DNA of 64,000 nt from assembly GCF_900142325.1 (NCBI RefSeq), contig NZ_FRAM01000003.1, positions 248,001-312,000 on the forward strand, read 5' to 3'. Positions 60,375-64,000 of the stretch are shown one piece after another. The position numbers were made by a program, and so were the translations under genes. The notes under the pieces are model-generated. The model made no database searches and was not told the origin of the DNA. It was given only the letters and a program-made list of their open reading frames with translations. Origin of the DNA: Epilithonimonas mollis. Lineage in GTDB: Bacteria > Bacteroidota > Bacteroidia > Flavobacteriales > Weeksellaceae. Position 1 is the stretch's first letter. Each line of letters starts with the position of its first letter.

Positions 60375-61751
60375 TTATTTCGAATAAAATTCGAAGAAAT
60401 AAGGAATACTTTCTATTCCTTTATAATAGTTGTACAAACCATAATGTTCGTTTGGCGAATGGATTGCGTCCGAATCGAGACCAAATCCCATTAAAACAGA
60501 TTTTGCGCCCAGCACTTTTTCAAACAAGGAAGTGATTGGGATACTTCCACCACTTCTATATGGCAGGACTTCTTTTCCAAATGCTTTTTCCATCGCTTTT
60601 TTAGCCGCTAAAAATTCTTTTGTATCACTTTCCAGCACATAAGGCATTCCACCATGATGTGGCGTTACTTTGACTTTCACACTTTTTGGTGCGATCTTTT
60701 CAAAATATTTTGTGAATTTTTCTGTGATTTCTTCCGGCGTCTGATTTGGGACAAGCCTCATTGATATCTTCGCAAAAGCTTTGGAAGCGATAACCGTTTT
60801 TGCACCTTCTCCAGTGTATCCGCCCCAGATTCCGTTGACATCCAACGTAGGTCTGATAGAAGCTCTTTCCAGTGTGGTGTAACCTTCTTCTCCCTGGATA
60901 TCATTCAGCGCGATTGATTTCTTATACGCTTCGGGATCATCTTTCAATTTGTTCATTTCTTTCCGGTCTTCATCGGAAACAATAAGGACGTTGTCATAAA
61001 ATCCATCGATGGTGATGTGTCCTTTGTCATCAATCAAATCACCAATCATCTTTGAAAGAACATTGATGGGATTCGGGACTGCACCGCCATAAAGCCCGGA
61101 ATGCAGATCGCGGTTCGGACCTTCCACCTCTACTTCTACATAGCTCAGACCGCGCAAACCTGTCGTGACTGTCGGCTGCTCATTAGAATAGATATGTGTA
61201 TCAGAGATCAGAATCACATCACAACTCAGTTTCACTTTATTTTCTTCCAGGAAATCTGCCAGACTTGCCGAACCTACTTCCTCTTCCCCTTCAATCAGAA
61301 ATTTGACATTACAAGGCAGCAAATCGGTTTTCATCATGGCTTCAAAAGCTTTCACATGCATGAAGAACTGGCCTTTGTCATCCGCAGATCCTCTTGCGAA
61401 GATGGCACCTTCCGGATGAAGTTCTGTTACTTTCACCACCGGTTCGAAAGGATCACTTGTCCATAATTCTAACGGATCCGCCGGCTGAACGTCATAATGT
61501 CCGTAAACCAAAACTGTCGGTAAACCATTATCAATTATTTTCTCTCCAAAAACGATTGGATATCCTTTCGTTTCAAGGATCTCTACATTGTCTGCGCCAG
61601 CAGTTTTAAGATGTCTCGCTACCTCATCGGCGCATTTCAGAACTTCTGATTTATAAGCAGGATCTGCACTGATGGACGCAATTCTAAGTATATCGAATAA
61701 TTCGTCCAGAAAACGTTGTTTATTTTCCTGGATATATGACTGTGTATTCAT
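60375..61751 (-). CDS. M20-family dipeptidase
   Basis: 458 residues, zinc metallopeptidase of the M20 family. Zn-binding and catalytic motifs: VLVYGHYDVQPADP (~81-94), GSADDKGQFFMHVKAF (~121-136), LIEGEEEVGSASL (~153-165), and DLHSGLYGGAVPNPINVLSKM in the dimerisation domain; late His in DAIHSPNEHYG. Hydrolyses dipeptides or acylated amino acids in the cytoplasm. No signal peptide. Full length. Confidence 0.92.
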   Translation of the reverse strand: MNTQSYIQENKQRFLDELFDILRIASISADPAYKSEVLKCADEVARHLKTAGADNVEILETKGYPIVFGEKIIDNGLPTVLVYGHYDVQPADPLELWTSDPFEPVVKVTELHPEGAIFARGSADDKGQFFMHVKAFEAMMKTDLLPCNVKFLIEGEEEVGSASLADFLEENKVKLSCDVILISDTHIYSNEQPTVTTGLRGLSYVEVEVEGPNRDLHSGLYGGAVPNPINVLSKMIGDLIDDKGHITIDGFYDNVLIVSDEDRKEMNKLKDDPEAYKKSIALNDIQGEEGYTTLERASIRPTLDVNGIWGGYTGEGAKTVIASKAFAKISMRLVPNQTPEEITEKFTKYFEKIAPKSVKVKVTPHHGGMPYVLESDTKEFLAAKKAMEKAFGKEVLPYRSGGSIPITSLFEKVLGAKSVLMGFGLDSDAIHSPNEHYGLYNYYKGIESIPYFFEFYSK

Positions 61752-61833
61752 TTTTAATATTTAATGATAAATGATTGATAATAGTTTAAAACTTTCAGAA
61801 GATTTGATCTTTAAAAGTAAGGTTCGTAAAAGT

Positions 61834-61866
61834 AAAAAATGTCCTGCAAACGCAAGACATTTTTTG
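61834..61866 (-). terminator. Terminator of the small lipoprotein gene
   Basis: AAAAAATGTC pairs with GACATTTTTT around an inner TGC/GCA pair with one C-A mismatch; T-run on the minus strand. It separates the lipoprotein gene from the peptidase gene. Confidence 0.7.
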
Positions 61867-61890
61867 TTATAATATTTTTATAAAATCTTA

Positions 61891-62145
61891 TTAATGCTGG
61901 GTTTTCGGCTCTTCTGCTACAGCTGGCTTCGCTTCCGGCTTCACGGCTTTTGCAGAATCCATCACGACATGCTGAGCAGCTTTTGCCGTATCTGCAGCAG
62001 GTTTGTAAGTTCCGTGTGGCGCATTCTGATCATCATATCGTACAACATCACCTTCTTTTTTCAAACGGCCTTTGTTCCCGCCAACAGGCACGTCACAAGA
62101 AATTACAAGAATAGCAGAAGCTAACAATATCACTGATTTTTTCAT
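61891..62145 (-). CDS. Small lipoprotein
   Basis: 84 residues. Lipoprotein signal MKKSVILLASAILVISC with Cys17, then a short DVPVGGNKGRLKKEGDVV segment and an Ala/Lys/Pro-rich, probably disordered tail ending EEPKTQH. No recognised family. Own -7 element and terminator. Confidence 0.7.
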   Translation of the reverse strand: MKKSVILLASAILVISCDVPVGGNKGRLKKEGDVVRYDDQNAPHGTYKPAADTAKAAQHVVMDSAKAVKPEAKPAVAEEPKTQH

Positions 62146-62164
62146 GTATTTAAATTTGATGGGT

Positions 62165-62172
62165 CAAAAGTA
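62165..62172 (-). promoter_or_regulatory. -7 element for the small lipoprotein gene
   Basis: The minus strand reads TACTTTTG (TAnnTTTG), 20 nt before the ATG at 62145. No -33 TTG. Confidence 0.5.
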
Positions 62173-62247
62173 GTAAAATTGAGATTTTCTACAAAATGTT
62201 TTTATTAATTATTAATGGGAGTTGGTAATTTGAAAGCTAATCTTCAA

Positions 62248-62375
62248 TTTTGCGAAGCGCGCCCCGACTTGAACGGAGCTCTTTTTCTGTCATTGCGAGT
62301 GCCAAAATTTCTTTTGATCGCTTCGCGCCATTCGCAATGGCAGAAAAAAGCGGGAGTGGAAGGCGGATAAAGGCG
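62248..62375. repeat. Interspersed palindromic element between clpP and the lipoprotein gene
   Basis: TTTTTCTGTCATTGCGAGTG (62282-62301) is inverted, with two differences, as CATTCGCAATGGCAGAAAAA (62328-62347), around a 26-nt loop. The GCGAAGCGCGCC segment before it and the GC-rich part after it (GGAGTGGAAGGCGGA) make it stand out from the AT-rich surroundings. Its look is that of dispersed flavobacterial intergenic repeats. The 310-bp gap holds no gene. Confidence 0.6.
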
Positions 62376-62422
62376 CCCAAATTAATGATTTGAGAAAACT
62401 GAGAGTTTGAGGGGAAAATAAA

Positions 62423-62448
62423 AAACCTGACTCGGATGAATCAGGTTT
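62423..62448 (-). terminator. Terminator of clpP
   Basis: AAACCTGA (62423-62430) pairs with TCAGGTTT (62441-62448) around a 10-nt loop, followed on the minus strand by a T-rich run. Confidence 0.75.
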
Positions 62449-62455
62449 ATAAATT

Positions 62456-63133
62456 TTATTTTTTTCTTTCGAGAACTTCGTCTACCATCCCGAATTCTTT
62501 GGCTTCGGTTGATGTCATCCAGTAATCTCTGTCAGAGGCTTTTTCTACCCATTCGTACGTCTGTCCGGAATGATTTGAAATGATATCATAAAGCTCTTTT
62601 TTCAGCTTCAGCATCTCTCTCAGATTGATTTCCATATCAGAAGCTACACCCTGTGCACCACCGGAAGGCTGGTGGATCATCACTCGAGAGTGTTTCAAAG
62701 CAGAACGTTTACCTTTTTCTCCCGCAACCAAAAGTACGGCTCCCATAGAAGCGGCAATCCCTGTACAGATGGTTGCCACATCCGGCTTGATGATCTGCAT
62801 GGTATCATAAATCCCTAATCCTGCATAAACGCTTCCTCCTGGAGAATTGATGTAAATCTGGATATCTTTCGCAGAATCTGAACTTTCCAAGAATAATAAT
62901 TGTGCTGTAATAATGTTCGCAACCTGGTCATCGATGCCTGTTCCTAAGAAAATGATTCTGTCCATCATCAATCTTGAAAAAACGTCCATCTGTGCAACAT
63001 TCATTCTTCTTTCCTCCATGATGTAAGGTGTAAGATTGGTCGGGTTGAACATACCCATATATTGATCGGTTACCAGACCATTGTTTCCCATATGTTTTAC
63101 TGAGAAATCTCTGAATTCTTTTTTAATGTCCAT
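62456..63133 (-). CDS. clpP: ATP-dependent Clp protease proteolytic subunit
   Basis: 225 residues. Serine peptidase of the ClpP family with catalytic Ser129 in GIAASMGAVLLVAG, His154 in SRVMIHQPSGGAQG and an Asp in the SDRDYW region. It forms tetradecamers and degrades proteins fed by ClpX or ClpA/C. The N-terminal ~35 residues are a longer extension than in E. coli, as common in Bacteroidetes, and may be a propeptide. No clpX or tig gene is adjacent here. Own -7 element. Confidence 0.96.
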   Translation of the reverse strand: MDIKKEFRDFSVKHMGNNGLVTDQYMGMFNPTNLTPYIMEERRMNVAQMDVFSRLMMDRIIFLGTGIDDQVANIITAQLLFLESSDSAKDIQIYINSPGGSVYAGLGIYDTMQIIKPDVATICTGIAASMGAVLLVAGEKGKRSALKHSRVMIHQPSGGAQGVASDMEINLREMLKLKKELYDIISNHSGQTYEWVEKASDRDYWMTSTEAKEFGMVDEVLERKK

Positions 63134-63182
63134 ATTAAGATGTGTCTAATTTTCTTTTTTATTTGACTAATATCGTTCCAAA

Positions 63183-63190
63183 CAAATGTA
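63183..63190 (-). promoter_or_regulatory. -7 element for clpP
   Basis: The minus strand reads TACATTTG (TAnnTTTG), 50 nt before the ATG at 63133. No -33 TTG. Confidence 0.45.
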
Positions 63191-63260
63191 AGGACATTAT
63201 GGCAGAAAAGGAAAATTATTATTCGAAAAATAGTTAGATGCTAGTTATTTCACTCCATTT

Positions 63261-63830
63261 TTAGTTAAGACTTTGGTATTTGTGAAACTTTGCTCCTGCA
63301 TTTTTTACAGTTTTATACATGTTCCACATCAGTTCTTCCTCTTTGGAGCCTGGGAACTTCTTAGTCCAGTATTCTTTTTCTTCATATACATAATCCATAA
63401 TATTCATCCCATCAATATCATCTGCCAAATCCAATGGATAGTGATAAACCTGGATTGCTCTTCGTAAAAAATCCAAATTACCTGTTGCAACAGCGACTTT
63501 TAACAGAGAAATTTGTTCTTTTCTTGTCCGTAGGGTATTACAGATCATACAACTCATGCATTTGGTAACATATGCATTGATTTTCTTGATGTATAACTCT
63601 TCACTGTCCTTACTATAATCTGCTTTTGCGAGTCTTGCCAATTCTTCTTCATATTCATAAGTATAAGGCGATTCTTCATCTTCTACAGTAGAATTGACTT
63701 CCAACGTCCTGCAGAGTTTAGCATATCCTAAAAGTTTTTTTTCACAGGTATAATCAGGAATTGCATTTTCCTGAGCGTACAGATCACAAAATCCACTTAT
63801 TAAAAACAGTATTGAAATTATTATTCTCAT
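63261..63830 (-). CDS. Exported hypothetical protein
   Basis: 189 residues. The signal peptide ends near DLYAQ. The mature part has an acidic helical region with several Cys (YTCEKKLLGYAKLCRTLEV, and later TKCMSCMICNTLR) and an ankyrin-like helical pair (LLKVAVATGNLDFLRRAIQ, then DIDGMNIMDYVYEEKEYW). I do not recognise a family. The Cys pairs could form disulfides in the periplasm. No promoter was recognised upstream; the last 170 bp of the window show no further gene. Confidence 0.65.
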   Translation of the reverse strand: MRIIISILFLISGFCDLYAQENAIPDYTCEKKLLGYAKLCRTLEVNSTVEDEESPYTYEYEEELARLAKADYSKDSEELYIKKINAYVTKCMSCMICNTLRTRKEQISLLKVAVATGNLDFLRRAIQVYHYPLDLADDIDGMNIMDYVYEEKEYWTKKFPGSKEEELMWNMYKTVKNAGAKFHKYQSLN

Positions 63831-64000
63831 TTTTCGATCCCTGATAAATATAATATTAACCTATTGATGTATGACCGGTAAATTTATAATGTTTTCCTCC
63901 TAATCGTTTTATCAGAATATAAAATTCTTTGAGTTTCTTTTCTTTCTAACTTCCAGGGAATGTCATTGGGTAATATTATAATCTATTCCTTATTTGTTCT

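Noticed and set aside
1-64000. Prophage, insertion sequences, tRNA or rRNA genes
   Set aside because: No transposase, integrase, phage structural gene or recognisable stable RNA was found on either strand by reading.

Overview
The window looks like a chromosomal segment of a flavobacterium of the Weeksellaceae, most likely Chryseobacterium or a close relative. The supporting signs are AT-rich DNA, many Bacteroidetes-type -7 promoter elements (TAnnTTTG, sometimes with TTG 17-21 nt upstream), SusC-type and classical TonB-dependent receptors, T9SS type A C-terminal sorting domains (YPNP start, KKFIKK-like end), GLPGLI-family proteins and weak or absent Shine-Dalgarno sequences. Genus placement is inference. 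I see no rRNA, tRNA, CRISPR array, prophage or insertion sequence.

Layout. 0-1.5 kb: start of a SusC-like receptor (cut by the window edge) and an AraC regulator. 2-7.6 kb: three co-oriented secreted or surface proteins, one of 1364 residues. 7.6-11.3 kb: a flavodoxin-fold NAD(P)H oxidoreductase, a TonB-dependent receptor and a VIT-family metal transporter. 11.6-14.3 kb: five small exported proteins in one run. 14.4-25.4 kb: a signalling and stress region with a TPR sensor kinase and NarL-type regulator, Dps, a LytTR regulator, a hybrid kinase with HPt, an ABM-domain membrane protein, a bicupin, a DUF1275 protein, a peroxiredoxin, a DsbA-like protein and an alpha/beta hydrolase. 25.4-29.1 kb: the oxidative pentose phosphate operon gnd-zwf-pgl. 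29.4-37.4 kb: CcoG, an AraC regulator, a frameshifted zinc alcohol dehydrogenase, a Fet4-like protein, catalase HPII, a lipoprotein and a type II NADH dehydrogenase. 37.8-45.3 kb: a T9SS-secreted endonuclease I, ribosomal protein S15 and the threonine operon thrABC with a threonine-rich leader peptide and attenuator. 45.4-51.4 kb: AraC regulator and SDR, PadR-PspC, DoxX, a decayed secreted gene and a GLPGLI protein. 51.5-53.7 kb: a possible 20-residue peptide, a PlsC-like acyltransferase and a thioesterase plus isochorismate synthase pair (menaquinone). 53.7-63.8 kb: a putative lipoprotein, a nucleoside permease, a bifunctional nuclease, EtfBA, an SDR, a T9SS cargo protein, an M20 dipeptidase, a small lipoprotein, ClpP and a hypothetical exported protein.

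The two most interesting signals are regulatory. (1) Upstream of thrA there is a complete attenuator. A 25-codon leader has 10 Thr codons, its last codons can pair with the 5' arm of the following terminator, and a T-run follows. (2) The promoters of dps, the bicupin and the alpha/beta hydrolase share a 29-bp element. It is a direct repeat with 21-bp periodicity, placed 39 or 60 bp (39+21) before a similar -7-like box. A LytTR regulator is encoded between these genes, and 21-bp direct repeats are what that family binds, so a local stress regulon is a testable idea. Other points are a 41-bp tandem repeat array, an interspersed repeat translated in frame inside thrC, a single-base frameshift in the alcohol dehydrogenase and a decayed gene in several frames at 50.2 kb.
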